Shown here: positions 1 through 11,287 of the stretch, one piece after another | Layout: each line of letters opens with the position of its first letter | Numbering within the stretch: the first letter of the stretch is position 1 | Source: Sphingomonas sp. | Lineage (GTDB): Bacteria; Pseudomonadota; Alphaproteobacteria; Sphingomonadales; Sphingomonadaceae | Direction of reading: 5' to 3' | NCBI GenBank assembly: GCA_019635535.1 | Contig: JAHBZH010000001.1 | Coordinates: forward strand, 124,001 to 188,000 | DNA length: 64,000 nt | Made by a program: the position numbers and the translations under genes | The notes under the pieces: model-generated | Databases searched by the model: none | Told to the model about the DNA's origin: nothing | Seen by the model: only the letters and a program-made list of their open reading frames with translations

Positions 1-86
1 CACCATGGACGATTCACGCGCCCCGCATCGAGACTCGCCTTTGCCGAAGGCCGCAGATACGATACCCGTCTGGGGCGGGGAGAAGA

Positions 87-1694
87 GTGTTGGGCGAGGA
101 AACGCGCTCGATCAAGCTGGCGCAGGTGCCGCCGTTCCGGCTTGGCGAAGTGCTGGTCGATCCGCCACGCCGGCGGGTGTCGCGCGATCACCGCGCCGTG
201 ATCCTCGAACCCCGGGTGATGCAGGTGCTGGTGCTACTCGCCAAGGCCCGGGGCGCCGTGATCTCCCGCGACGAGCTGATCGAACGCTGCTGGGGCGGCC
301 GCATCGTCGGCGAGAACGCGATCAACCGCGTGATCTCCCGCATCCGCCAATTGGCGGCGGAGCTCGGGGTCGACTCCTTCCTGCTCGAGACCATCACCAA
401 GGTCGGCTACCGCATGGTCGTGATGGGCGAGGCGGAAGCCGTGGGCGTGCCCGATTTGTCGCCGCCCTGGCCGGTGGGCAACCGCGAACCGCCCCCCATG
501 GCCCTCGCCGATGTGGAAGAGAACGACCAACCCACGCCTCCCCGCCTGACACGACGGCGGTTCGTCGCCGCCGGCGCGGCGCTGGCCGGGCTCGGCGCGG
601 CGGGAACCTGGCTGTGGCGCGGCAGACAGGGCCATGTGCCGCATCCCAGGGCGCTGGAATTCCACCGGCGCGGCCAGCTCGCGCAGCGCCAGGGCGTGCC
701 CGAGCAGGTGCGCCAGGCCATCTCCTTCTTCCGCCAGGCGACCGAGATCGATCCGCTCTATGCCGATGCCTGGGGCGGACTGGCCTTGTCCTACCGCCAT
801 GTCCTGGAAGGCTATGCGGACGGCGAGCTGGACAGCCTGCCGGGCCTGATCGAATCCGCCGCCAACCGGGCGCTTGCGCTCGATTCCGGCAATGCCGACG
901 CGGCGACCGCGCTGGCCATGATCGACCCCTATTTCCGCAACTGGGCGCGGATCGAGCGCGACCTGCTGCGCATCGCGCGCGATCATCCCGATCACTGGTT
1001 CGTGCAGGGCCAGCTCGGCCTCATCCGCTACGAGACCGGGCGGTGGCGCGACGGCCTGCCGCATACCGAACGGCAATTGGAGATCGAGCCGTTCATCCCG
1101 ATCCCGCATGTCTCGCACGCCCGCGCCTTGTGGGGCGTGGGCCGGCTGCACGAGGCGGAAACTGCGCTCGATGCCGCCGTGGCGCGCTGGCCGGGCAATT
1201 TCCTTCCCTGGAACCTCAAGTTCAGCTTCCTGCTGTTCAACCGGCGGCCGGCCGCCGCCGCCGCCTTCGTGATGAATCCCGAGATGCGGCCCGAGCAGCT
1301 CCGGGAGGACGGCATCCAGGCCCGGCTGGTGCTGGCCCGCGCCGTCGAACGGGGCGATCCCGCCGACATCGCCGCGAGCCTGGCCGACCAGCGCGCGATG
1401 CTGCCGTCGATCGGATCAATGCCGATGACAGCGCCCGTGCTCGTCCTGTTGGGGCAGCCTGACCTGGCGATGGCGGCGATGGAGCGCTATTTTCTGGGTG
1501 GCGCGGCGAGCGAAATCGGCCCCGCGATCGCCCCGCCGACCCGCTACGAACGCCGCTACACGCATTTCCTGTTCATGCCCAACATGGCGCGGCTCTGGCC
1601 CGAGCCGCGCTTCGCGGCCCTGCTCGAAAGCATCGGGCTGGAGCCTTACTGGCGCGCCACCGGAACCGTGCCGGACCATCGCCGCACCGCCTGA
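87..1694 (+). CDS. CadC-like winged-helix transcriptional regulator with TPR-like C-terminal half
   Basis: 535 aa. Residues about 16-112 form an OmpR/PhoB-type winged helix (SRDELIERCWGG, then VISRIRQL and ITKVGYRM, the typical recognition-helix and wing sequences). Residues about 159-178 (FVAAGAALAGLG) are a single hydrophobic segment preceded by three arginines. The remainder is alanine-rich helical sequence resembling tetratricopeptide repeats. This is the layout of membrane-anchored one-component regulators of the CadC type: DNA-binding domain in the cytoplasm, sensor part beyond the membrane. The start is GTG with GGAGAAGA just upstream. It is convergent with the adhesin gene, 34 bp apart. 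The sensed signal is unknown; control of the neighbouring adhesin is an inference. Confidence 0.8.
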   Translation: MLGEETRSIKLAQVPPFRLGEVLVDPPRRRVSRDHRAVILEPRVMQVLVLLAKARGAVISRDELIERCWGGRIVGENAINRVISRIRQLAAELGVDSFLLETITKVGYRMVVMGEAEAVGVPDLSPPWPVGNREPPPMALADVEENDQPTPPRLTRRRFVAAGAALAGLGAAGTWLWRGRQGHVPHPRALEFHRRGQLAQRQGVPEQVRQAISFFRQATEIDPLYADAWGGLALSYRHVLEGYADGELDSLPGLIESAANRALALDSGNADAATALAMIDPYFRNWARIERDLLRIARDHPDHWFVQGQLGLIRYETGRWRDGLPHTERQLEIEPFIPIPHVSHARALWGVGRLHEAETALDAAVARWPGNFLPWNLKFSFLLFNRRPAAAAAFVMNPEMRPEQLREDGIQARLVLARAVERGDPADIAASLADQRAMLPSIGSMPMTAPVLVLLGQPDLAMAAMERYFLGGAASEIGPAIAPPTRYERRYTHFLFMPNMARLWPEPRFAALLESIGLEPYWRATGTVPDHRRTA

Positions 1695-1720
1695 GCGGGC
1701 GGAGCCGGGGCCCCGCCCGC
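1695..1720. terminator. hairpin between two convergent genes
   Basis: Arms GCGGGCGG (1695-1702) and CCGCCCGC (1713-1720) can form an 8-bp stem with a 10-nt loop in the 34-bp gap between the convergent regulator and adhesin genes. There is no clear T run, so a shared bidirectional terminator is plausible but not proven. Confidence 0.4.
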
Positions 1721-1728
1721 CTTTCGGG

Positions 1729-3303
1729 TCAGAATTCCCCCGCCACGCCGGCGCGGAAGGCATTGTTGCGATTGCCGGCGAAGGAAAAACCCAGGCCGAT
1801 CGCGAACGGCACGTTCGTGTCGAGCCGATGGACGATGGACCCGCCGAGCGCGAACTCGCCCCGGAAGGTGGAGCCGTTGAGGACGTAGGAGGTCCGCCCC
1901 GGCGCCGAGGGCATCGGCGCATGGCCCATCGCGACGGCCGCCGCAACGCCCTGGCGCATGTCGCGGCGATCAAGATCGCGCAGATCGAACAGGTCGTCGA
2001 TCTGGGTGGCCATCAGGCTCTGGGCGGCCTGCAGCGCGCCCACATTGGGCAGCACGGCCGAACTGCGGCCGACCACGCCATTGGCATCGACGGTCATCAC
2101 CGAGACGGTGCCGCTCTGCGCGGCGGTGCTGGCGGCGATGTCGCCGATCCGGACGGCGCTGCCGTTACCGCCCAGCGCCACCTGGTTGACGGCCGTGGTC
2201 GCCGCGCCCGCGCCGACCGCCGTCGATCCGGCGAAACTCGCGCTGGAGCCGGCACCGACCGCCGTCGCGCCGTCCGCCGAGGCCGCCGCCAGACGGCCGA
2301 CGGCGGTGGCACCGAGCGCGGTCGCCTGGGCGCTGACGCCGAAGGCAGACGCCGCCAAGGCGGTCGCGCGGCTGTTGTGGCCGACCGAGGTTGAGGCGAT
2401 CGCCGTCGCCTGCGATCCCTGACCCATCGCCGTCGAGTTGAGACCCGACGAGATCGTGGAATCGCCCACGGCGATCGCGCCCTGCCCGGAAGCGGCGGCG
2501 ATATTGCCGGCGGCGAGCGACTGGGCACCGCTCGCCGACGCAGCCCAGCCAAATGCCTGCGCGCCGGCGGCGGAGGCGACCGCGCCGCCGCCGACTGCCG
2601 TGGCGTGGAAGCCGGAGGCCACAGCATTGCCGCCGACGGCGACGGCATCCTCATCCGTGGCCTCGGCAAGCTGGCCAAGCGCGACGGCATTGCCAGCCGA
2701 GTCCGGGTTGCTGCCGTTGGTCGCGATCGCGCCGGCGCCGATCGCGATCGAGCCGGTTGACGACGCCGTCACGCTGCGCGTGGCCATGGCGCCGGCCGGA
2801 AGGGCTTCGCCGCCGATCGCGATCGTCCGGTTCGCCGTTGCCTGACTCCTGCCGCCGACGGCGATGGCGCCGGTCGCGGCGGCGGTCGCGTTAGGTCCGA
2901 TGGCGGTCGCCGCCAGCCCCGCCGCGGTGGTCGTGGCGCCGGCGCCGATCGCGACGCTGACCGTGCCTTGGGCGCTGGTCGCCTGTCCCGAAACCGGATT
3001 GACGCCGCCGACGGCCACCGCGCCCGGCGCCGTGGCGCTGGCGCCGGCGCCGTTGGCGGTGGCATTGGGACCGGAGGCCGTGCTGTTCTGCCCGGTCGCC
3101 GTGGCGCCGGGTGCGGAAGCGGTGGAATTCGTGCCGCATTCGGTCGAATTCGGCGCGGGCCCGTCGTTGCATTCGGGCGTTGGATCGGCGCGGGCTTCGC
3201 CGGGCAGCGTGAGCGTCATGATCGTGGCGCCGAGCATGGCGCCGCCGAGCAGCCTGGAACGCGCCGTCCGGGCGCGGGCGAAATTGTTGGATATGTTCGT
3301 CAT
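1729..3303 (-). CDS. YadA-like trimeric autotransporter adhesin
   Basis: 524 aa. A long signal peptide (residues 1 to about 39, ending LPGEARA) is followed by about 390 residues of degenerate head repeats of the form ATAVGxxAxASG, typical of YadA/Hia left-handed beta-roll heads. A short coiled-coil-like linker (ALQAAQSLMATQIDDLFDLR) leads into a C-terminal anchor of about 70 residues (STFRGEFALGGS ... RAGVAGEF) that ends in the aromatic F expected of an outer-membrane beta strand. The protein should trimerise and display the head on the cell surface. The start at 3303 is preferred because GGGAGGTGG lies 4 nt upstream; a longer in-frame start adds nine residues and has no ribosome site. The gene stands alone, with three 11-bp-spaced repeats about 75 bp upstream. 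Confidence 0.87.
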   Translation of the reverse strand: MTNISNNFARARTARSRLLGGAMLGATIMTLTLPGEARADPTPECNDGPAPNSTECGTNSTASAPGATATGQNSTASGPNATANGAGASATAPGAVAVGGVNPVSGQATSAQGTVSVAIGAGATTTAAGLAATAIGPNATAAATGAIAVGGRSQATANRTIAIGGEALPAGAMATRSVTASSTGSIAIGAGAIATNGSNPDSAGNAVALGQLAEATDEDAVAVGGNAVASGFHATAVGGGAVASAAGAQAFGWAASASGAQSLAAGNIAAASGQGAIAVGDSTISSGLNSTAMGQGSQATAIASTSVGHNSRATALAASAFGVSAQATALGATAVGRLAAASADGATAVGAGSSASFAGSTAVGAGAATTAVNQVALGGNGSAVRIGDIAASTAAQSGTVSVMTVDANGVVGRSSAVLPNVGALQAAQSLMATQIDDLFDLRDLDRRDMRQGVAAAVAMGHAPMPSAPGRTSYVLNGSTFRGEFALGGSIVHRLDTNVPFAIGLGFSFAGNRNNAFRAGVAGEF

Positions 3304-3591
3304 TTCCACCTCCCTGTCGCATGTCGTCATGCCGGCGCAGGGTGGCGGGGATGGGCCGGAGGCGGCTACACCGGCACGGTGATGAAAGCGTGATGAAGTT
3401 GTGATTTGTGCGATTTTGCGCCGGGAAGACCGTGCCGACGGCGCGCGGCATGGGCGACGGCCATTCCCCGCTTGCCCCCTTCCGTCGCCTCCCCTATATG
3501 GCTTGTGCCTTTCTCGACATCGTCAAACATGTTGAGGCTGGTCCCGGAAACGGGGCCGGCGCGGAGGCGCTTTACTTTTGCAGGAACGCGC
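3304..3591. other. intergenic region between divergent adhesin and rimP operon
   Basis: 288 bp without a convincing gene. It holds the adhesin ribosome site (near 3305-3312 on the minus strand), the 11-bp-spaced repeat array at 3379-3408, and presumably the promoter of the rimP-nusA-infB operon. I could not pick out a confident -35/-10 pair for rimP. Confidence 0.6.
3379..3408. promoter_or_regulatory. three direct repeats at 11-bp spacing, candidate winged-helix regulator site
   Basis: GTGATGAA (3379-3386), GTGATGAA (3390-3397) and GTGATTTG (3401-3408) recur exactly every 11 bp. OmpR/PhoB-type winged-helix dimers are known to bind tandem direct repeats of about 10-11 bp. The array lies about 75 bp upstream of the adhesin start, and the gene convergent with the adhesin encodes a regulator of that class. 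Binding by that protein is inference. Confidence 0.5.
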
Positions 3592-4146
3592 ATGGCGGAC
3601 ATCGCCGCAGTGACGAGGATCATCGAGCCCGAGGTGGAAGCCGAGGGTTTCGCGCTCGTGCGCGTCAAGATGATCGGCGGCAAGGACGATCCGACATTGC
3701 AGGTGATGGCCGAGCGGCCGGACACCCGCCAGCTCGACCTCGCCGATTGCGAGCGGTTGTCGCGACGACTGTCGGAGCGGTTCGACGCGCTGGAGGCGGA
3801 AGGGGCCGACCCGATCGAGGGCGGCTACCGGCTCGAGGTCAGCTCGCCGGGCATCGACCGGCCGCTCACCCGGCCGCGGGATTTCGCCGACTGGCGGGGC
3901 CATGAGGCGCGGATCAACCTCGTCGAGAAGACGGACGGCCGCAAACAGTTTAACGGCGCGCTGATCGGCTGGGACGACGGCGCGATTCTGGTCGATGTGC
4001 CCAATCTGGGCGAGACCCGCGTGCCCTTCGCCAATGTCGCCGGGGCCAAGCTGGTCCTGACCGACCGTCTTATTCGGGCCACCGCTCCGCTCAGCACGGA
4101 CGGCGCCGATACATTCGAAGAACTTCAGGAAGAAGGACAGGACTGA
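3592..4146 (+). CDS. rimP: ribosome maturation factor RimP
   Basis: 184 aa, normal length. RimP helps assemble the 30S subunit. Visible family features are the N-terminal ADIAAVTRIIEPEVEAEGF stretch, the LDLADCERLSRRL helix, the strongly conserved LEVSSPGIDRPL motif at about residues 80-91, and a C-terminal SH3-like domain (GALIGWDDGAILVDV). ATG at 3592 with AGGAA upstream is chosen over an upstream in-frame extension that lacks similarity to the family. It is the first gene of the rimP-nusA-ylxR-infB operon and ends 4 bp before nusA. Confidence 0.95.
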   Translation: MADIAAVTRIIEPEVEAEGFALVRVKMIGGKDDPTLQVMAERPDTRQLDLADCERLSRRLSERFDALEAEGADPIEGGYRLEVSSPGIDRPLTRPRDFADWRGHEARINLVEKTDGRKQFNGALIGWDDGAILVDVPNLGETRVPFANVAGAKLVLTDRLIRATAPLSTDGADTFEELQEEGQD

Positions 4147-4150
4147 CATC

Positions 4151-5773
4151 ATGGCCACCGAAGCGCCCGGCGCCGTTTCCGCCAACAAGGCCGAACTGAT
4201 CGCCATCGCCGACGCCGTCGCGCGCGAGAAGCTGATCGACAAGGGCATCGTCATCGAGGCGATGGAGGACGCGATCCAGCGCGCCGCCCGCGCCCGCTAC
4301 GGCGCCGAGAACGACATCCGTGCCAAGCTCGATCCGCAATCGGGCGATCTGCGCCTGTGGCGCGTCGTCGAGGTGGTCGAGGAGGTCGACGACTATTTCA
4401 AGCAGGTGAACCTGGAGGATGCGCAAAAGCTGCAGAAGGATGCGGCGCTGGGCGACTATATCGTCGATCCGCTGCCGCCGATCGAGTTCGGCCGCATCGC
4501 CGCCCAGGCCGCCAAGCAGGTCATCTTCCAGAAGGTCCGCGACGCCGAGCGCGAGCGCCAGTTCGAGGAATTCAAGGATCGCGGCAACGAGATCATCACC
4601 GGCGTCGTCAAGCGCGTCGAGTTCGGCCATGTCGTCGTCGATCTCGGCCGCGCCGAAGGCGTGATCCGCCGCGACCAGCAGATCCCGCGCGAATTGCTCC
4701 GCGTCGGCGACCGGGTCCGCTCGATCATCCTGCGCGTCGTGCGCGAGAATCGCGGCCCGCAGATCTTCCTGTCGCGCGCCCATCCCGAATTCATGAAGAA
4801 GCTGTTCGCGCAGGAAGTGCCGGAAATCTACGACGGCATCATCGAGATCAAGGCCGCCGCCCGCGATCCGGGCAGCCGCGCCAAGATCGGCGTGATCAGC
4901 CATGACAGCTCGATCGACCCGGTCGGCGCCTGCGTCGGCATGAAGGGCTCGCGGGTTCAGGCCGTGGTGCAGGAACTCCAGGGCGAGAAGATCGACATCA
5001 TCCCGTGGAGCGAGGACACCGCGACCTTCATCGTCAACGCGCTGCAGCCGGCCACCGTCGCCCGCGTCGTGATCGACGAGGAGGAGAGCCGGATCGAGGT
5101 GGTCGTTCCCGACGACCAGCTCAGCCTCGCCATCGGCCGCCGCGGCCAGAATGTCCGCCTCGCCAGCCAGCTTACCGGCTCCGCGATCGACATCATGACC
5201 GAGGCGGATTCGAGCGAGAAGCGCCAGCGCGAGTTCGTCGAGCGCTCCGAGATGTTCCAGAACGAGCTGGACGTGGACGAGACGCTGGCCCAGCTGCTCG
5301 TCGCCGAAGGCTTCGGCGCGCTGGAGGAGGTCGCCTATGTCGAGGCCGAGGAGCTGTCGACGATCGAGGGCTTCGACGAGGAGCTGGCGGCCGAGCTGCA
5401 GAATCGCGCCGCCGAGGCGCTGGAGCGGCGCGAGGCGGCGAACCGCGAGGAGCGCCGCGCGCTCGGCGTCGAGGACGCGCTGGCCGAAATGCCCTATCTC
5501 ACCGAAGCGATGCTGGTGACTTTGGGCAAGGCGAACATCCGCACGCTCGACGATCTGGCCGATCTCGCCACCGACGAGCTCATTCAGAAGAAGCGCCCGG
5601 AGCAGCGCCGCCAGCGCGAGCCGAACAACCGGCCCGAGGACAAGGGCGGCGTGCTCGGCGAATATGGCCTGACCGAGGAGCAGGGCAACGAGATCATCAT
5701 GGCCGCCCGCGCCCACTGGTTCGAGGACGAGGACGTCAAGGGGGAGGACGCGGTTGCGGAAACTCCCCAATGA
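4151..5773 (+). CDS. nusA: transcription termination/antitermination protein NusA
   Basis: 540 aa. Binds RNA polymerase and nascent RNA to modulate pausing, termination and antitermination. An N-terminal polymerase-binding domain (residues 1 to about 135) is followed by an S1 domain (GVVKRVEFGHVVVDLGRAEG), two KH domains (the first with DPVGACVGMKGSRVQAV, the second with LAIGRRGQNVRLASQL), and C-terminal helix-hairpin-helix segments (LSTIEGFDEELA and the TLGKANIRTLDDLADL stretch). Four base pairs separate it from rimP. Its end overlaps the ylxR-type gene by 20 bp, suggesting translational coupling. Confidence 0.96.
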   Translation: MATEAPGAVSANKAELIAIADAVAREKLIDKGIVIEAMEDAIQRAARARYGAENDIRAKLDPQSGDLRLWRVVEVVEEVDDYFKQVNLEDAQKLQKDAALGDYIVDPLPPIEFGRIAAQAAKQVIFQKVRDAERERQFEEFKDRGNEIITGVVKRVEFGHVVVDLGRAEGVIRRDQQIPRELLRVGDRVRSIILRVVRENRGPQIFLSRAHPEFMKKLFAQEVPEIYDGIIEIKAAARDPGSRAKIGVISHDSSIDPVGACVGMKGSRVQAVVQELQGEKIDIIPWSEDTATFIVNALQPATVARVVIDEEESRIEVVVPDDQLSLAIGRRGQNVRLASQLTGSAIDIMTEADSSEKRQREFVERSEMFQNELDVDETLAQLLVAEGFGALEEVAYVEAEELSTIEGFDEELAAELQNRAAEALERREAANREERRALGVEDALAEMPYLTEAMLVTLGKANIRTLDDLADLATDELIQKKRPEQRRQREPNNRPEDKGGVLGEYGLTEEQGNEIIMAARAHWFEDEDVKGEDAVAETPQ

Positions 5774-6449
5774 TCGCCTGAGCGAAGGACATTCGCCTGA
5801 AAGGATGTGCGTCCTGACCCGGGAAACCGGGGCGCGGGACGCGTTGATTCGTCTTGCCTTGTCTGCGGACGGCGAGGTCGCTCCCGATGTGCGCGCCAAG
5901 GCGCCCGGGCGCGGTGCATGGATCGGCGTCGATCGCGCGGCACTCGATACCGCTTTGGCCAAGGGCAAGCTCAGGGCGGCGCTGGCGCGGGCGTTCAAGA
6001 CGAACGATCTCGCCGTCCCCGCCGATCTGGGCGAGCGGATCGAGGACGCATTGCGGCAGGCCGTGCTCGACCGGCTCGGGCTGGAAGCGCGGGCCGGCAA
6101 TGTCGCGACCGGCAGCGAGAAGATCGAAACCGCGGCGCGGCGCGGGCAGGTTCGCCTGCTGCTCCACGCCGCCGACGCGGGCGAGGAAGGCAATCGCAAG
6201 CTGGACCAGGCCTGGCGCGTCGGCTCCGAAGCCGAGGGTTCCGGGCAACGGGGGTTGGTTTTGCCCCTGCCGAGGGCCATATTGTCGTTGGCGCTGGGCC
6301 GCGACAACGTGGTACATGTCGCCATAGTGGATGGAGCCGCCGCGAAGCGTGTTTCGCACGCGATTGCGCGGTGGCGCGCTTTCATCGGACGTGATGCTGG
6401 GCTAGAGGCCGTTTCCGCGGATGCGGCGGCTGCGTCCGATATTGAATGA
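5754..6449 (+). CDS. YlxR/DUF448-type RNA-binding protein with L7Ae-like C-terminal domain
   Basis: 231 aa. The N-terminal part (PERMCVLTRE ... GRGAWIGVDRAALDTA) matches the YlxR fold normally encoded between nusA and infB. The C-terminal part (IETAARRGQVRLLLHAADAG ... ALGRDNVVHVAI) resembles the L7Ae-like RNA-binding domain fused to YlxR in alphaproteobacteria. The start is TTG with GGGGAGGA 5 nt upstream, giving a 20-bp overlap with nusA; an ATG at 5805 is an alternative but would remove the residues just before the conserved motif. Its precise role is unclear; regulation of RNA processing or transcription is proposed for the family. Confidence 0.88.
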   Translation: MRKLPNDRLSEGHSPERMCVLTRETGARDALIRLALSADGEVAPDVRAKAPGRGAWIGVDRAALDTALAKGKLRAALARAFKTNDLAVPADLGERIEDALRQAVLDRLGLEARAGNVATGSEKIETAARRGQVRLLLHAADAGEEGNRKLDQAWRVGSEAEGSGQRGLVLPLPRAILSLALGRDNVVHVAIVDGAAAKRVSHAIARWRAFIGRDAGLEAVSADAAAASDIE

Positions 6450-6463
6450 ATGAAGGATTTCGA

Positions 6464-8976
<2,513 letters not shown>

Positions 8977-8980
<4 letters not shown>

Positions 8981-9168
8981 CGGAAGAGGCGGGCGAACGG
9001 CGGCACTGGCGCGTCCGGCGCAAGCGCAAAGGCGGGCGCGACCCTCATCTCGAAACAGCGGGCGGAGAAGCGGTCGAGACGATCGGCTGCTGCTTTTTCG
9101 AGTTCGTGGCCGCCTCCGCATTGATGCTGGGTCTGCTCGTTCTTCCGGTCTGGATCTGGGTGGTTTGA
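8977..9168 (+). CDS. small predicted membrane protein between infB and rbfA
   Basis: 63 aa. A basic N-terminal half (RRHWRVRRKRKGGRD) is followed by a C-terminal hydrophobic segment (FEFVAASALMLGLLVLPVW) that looks like one transmembrane helix, with a Cys-Cys pair just before it. The GTG start overlaps the infB stop codon as GTGA, and rbfA begins 9 bp downstream, so it is embedded in the translation operon. No family is recognised. The basic half could interact with RNA or ribosomes, but that is only suggested by charge and position. Confidence 0.6.
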
Positions 9169-9177
9169 AGGCGCGTC

Positions 9178-9579
9178 ATGGCAAGGCACAACGAAACCCC
9201 CGAAGGCCGCTCCGTCCGGCTGCTGCGCGTCGGCGAGCAGGTGCGTCATACACTGAGCGACATTCTGATGCGCGGCGACGTGCATGACGCGACTTTGGCC
9301 AGCCACAGCGTCTCGATCACCGAGGTGCGCATGTCGCCGGACCTGCGCCACGCCACGGCCTTCGTCATGCCGTTGCTCGGCGGCGATGCCGAGGCGGTGC
9401 TCAAGGCGCTCCGGACGAACACCGCCTATCTCCAGAGCGAGGTCGCGCGGCGGGTGAACACCAAATATGCCGCCCGGCTCAAATTCCTGCTCGACGAGAG
9501 CTTCGACGAAGGCGGCCATATCGATGCCCTCTTGCGCTCGCCGGCCGTCGCGCGCGATCTTGGCGAGCATGAAGATTAG
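9178..9579 (+). CDS. rbfA: ribosome-binding factor A
   Basis: 133 aa, normal length. RbfA is a KH-fold factor that assists late 30S maturation at 16S helix 1. The family sequence is clear: the [20 protein letters not shown] helix, the [19 protein letters not shown] strand-helix, and the C-terminal [21 protein letters not shown] segment. It follows infB, separated by the small membrane ORF, as in many proteobacterial operons. Its end overlaps the next secreted-protein gene by 11 bp. Confidence 0.95.
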   Translation: MARHNETPEGRSVRLLRVGEQVRHTLSDILMRGDVHDATLASHSVSITEVRMSPDLRHATAFVMPLLGGDAEAVLKALRTNTAYLQSEVARRVNTKYAARLKFLLDESFDEGGHIDALLRSPAVARDLGEHED

Positions 9580-10309
9580 GGTCGCCTTCGCCGTCATGTC
9601 GCTCTGCGCCGCCGGCGTGGCGGCGGGCCAGGAGCTTGCAATCCCGCCGGCGCGCTATCCGGATCTGCCGCCGGCCGCGCGCGACGCGGCGGGCTTCGTA
9701 CCATCCGGATGGGTGATCGCCGCGCGCCGGCAGGGAGATCTCAACGGCGACGGAGCTGCCGATCTCGTTCTCCTGCTCAGGATGGCCGATCCGGCGAACG
9801 TGCTCGCGGTGGAAACCGACGACGAGACCGTGGCGTTCGACACCAATCCGCACATGCTCGTCGTCGCCTTCGCCGAACCGGACGGCGGCTTTCGGCGCAT
9901 CGCAGGCAATCGCGGCCTTTTTCTCCGGCCCGAACGGCCCTTTACCGGCGACGTGCCGCCGAACGAGGACACGATCCGCCTCGAACACGGCAGCCTGGTC
10001 GTCTTCCTCGAATATCTGCGCGGCTGGGCCAGCTACCGCTTCCGCTGGCAGGACGGGGCGATGCGGCTGATCGGCTATGACGATGCCGGAGCCTCCGGCG
10101 GCTGCATGACGCGCACCAGCATCAACTATCTCACCGGTCGCGCCCGGCTCACGGCGGGCTATGTCGACCAGGATCGTACCCGCACCGGATGGCGGCGGCT
10201 GCGCCACCTCCGGCGGCCGTCGCTCGACGAGATCGACCTGACCGAATTCTCCCCCGAGGAGGCGATCGCCGGCGAGCCCCTGTGGTGCCGGGCGCGCGAC
10301 GAGGAATGA
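9569..10309 (+). CDS. secreted protein of unknown function with a DxNGDG calcium-type loop
   Basis: 246 aa. A signal peptide ([20 protein letters not shown]) is followed by a mature domain carrying [14 protein letters not shown] at about residues 55-68, the DxNxDGxxD loop found in FG-GAP/VCBS and dockerin-like calcium-binding repeats. Only one such repeat is visible. The gene overlaps rbfA by 11 bp and overlaps the following acetyltransferase as ATGA, so all three are probably co-transcribed. The function is unknown; a periplasmic calcium-binding protein is the most that can be said. Confidence 0.7.
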   Translation: MKIRVAFAVMSLCAAGVAAGQELAIPPARYPDLPPAARDAAGFVPSGWVIAARRQGDLNGDGAADLVLLLRMADPANVLAVETDDETVAFDTNPHMLVVAFAEPDGGFRRIAGNRGLFLRPERPFTGDVPPNEDTIRLEHGSLVVFLEYLRGWASYRFRWQDGAMRLIGYDDAGASGGCMTRTSINYLTGRARLTAGYVDQDRTRTGWRRLRHLRRPSLDEIDLTEFSPEEAIAGEPLWCRARDEE

Positions 10310-10869
10310 AGCTCGGCGCGGCGATGGCGGACGGCGATGTCCGGCTGGAGCCGCTCGCCGAGGCGCATCGCGCCGCGCTGAAGGCCGCCTGCGCCGAGGA
10401 TCGCGACATCTGGGCGATCTATTCCGTCTCCTTCGATCCCGACCGGTTCGACGCCGGCTTCGATGCGATCCGCGCGAAGGACGACTGGCGCTGCTTCGCC
10501 TTGTTCAAGGACGGGGCGCTGGCCGGCATGTCGAGCTTCATCGGCATCGAGGCGGAGCGCGGCGTGCTGGAGATCGGCTGCACCTATTGCGTTCCGGCGC
10601 TGCGCGGCACCGGCTTCAACGCCCGGGTGAAGGGCCTGATGCTGGCCCGCGCCTTCGTTTGCGGCTTCCGCCGGATCGAGTTCCGCGTCGATGCGCGCAA
10701 CGGCCGCAGCCAGGCGGCGATGGCCAAGCTCGGCGCCGCGCGCGAGGGCGTGCTGCGCGCCGACCGGATCACCTGGACCGGCCATGTCCGCGACACCGTG
10801 CTCTTCTCGATCCTTGCCGACGAATGGCCGCGCTCAGGCGCCGTTCATGCGGGGGAAAGGATAATCTGA
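10306..10869 (+). CDS. GNAT-family N-acetyltransferase
   Basis: 187 aa. The layout is that of the RimJ/RimL-like acetyltransferase_3 group: VRLEPLAEAHRAALKAA at the N terminus, a central beta region (GVLEIGCTYCVPALRGTGFN) where RGTGFN corresponds to the acetyl-CoA pyrophosphate-binding loop, then FRRIEFRVDARNGRSQAAMAKLG, the conserved helix-strand of the family. It probably transfers acetyl from acetyl-CoA to a protein or small-molecule amine; the substrate is unknown. The ATG overlaps the preceding stop as ATGA. Confidence 0.85.
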   Translation: MKLGAAMADGDVRLEPLAEAHRAALKAACAEDRDIWAIYSVSFDPDRFDAGFDAIRAKDDWRCFALFKDGALAGMSSFIGIEAERGVLEIGCTYCVPALRGTGFNARVKGLMLARAFVCGFRRIEFRVDARNGRSQAAMAKLGAAREGVLRADRITWTGHVRDTVLFSILADEWPRSGAVHAGERII

Positions 10870-10897
10870 GTCGAACCGCGAACAGGAGTTCCCGTCC

Positions 10898-11245
10898 ATG
10901 ATCGCCCGCTCCGCCCTGGCCGCCGTCCTTGTCGCCGCTTTGGCGTCTCCCGCCATCCCCACCACCCCGGAAGCACCGACCGAAGTCCGCATCCGCAATA
11001 TCGGCGCAATGCTGGAGACGGTCACGAATCCGGGCCAGGGCGTCTATATCCGCGCCTATGACGGGCGCTGGTATTATGCCCGTGTGCGGGAGGAATGTCC
11101 GCGGCTGACGGCCTCGGCACGGATCGGCCTCAACGCGTCGCCGGGCGGCCGCTTCGACCGCGACAGCACGATTTCCGCCGATGGCTGGCGCTGTTTCGTG
11201 GACAGCGTAACCTTTTCGGAGGGGCCTCCCGGCCGCCGCGACTGA
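10898..11245 (+). CDS. small secreted protein resembling DUF6491
   Basis: 115 aa. A signal peptide (MIARSALAAVLVAALASPA) precedes a compact domain containing GVYIRAYDGRWYYARVREEC and the later ISADGWRCFVDSV, which resemble the conserved W-Y-Y and C-containing strands of the DUF6491 family of small exported proteins. Two cysteines (in EECPRL and WRCFV) could form a disulfide. Function is unknown. It lies 28 bp after the acetyltransferase and 42 bp before tdk. Confidence 0.6.
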   Translation: MIARSALAAVLVAALASPAIPTTPEAPTEVRIRNIGAMLETVTNPGQGVYIRAYDGRWYYARVREECPRLTASARIGLNASPGGRFDRDSTISADGWRCFVDSVTFSEGPPGRRD

Positions 11246-11287
11246 TCGCGTCTTCCCAAGCCGGCCGCGCACGCTAAAAATGCGCGC

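Noticed and set aside
5..1462. 485-codon frame on the plus strand overlapping the winged-helix regulator
   Set aside because: Arg/Ala/Gly-rich composition typical of a wrong frame; the regulator frame shows clear domain motifs.
1729..3303. Repeated motifs in the adhesin gene as a DNA repeat or CRISPR-like array
   Set aside because: The periodicity is at protein level (degenerate YadA head repeats); DNA units vary in length and sequence.
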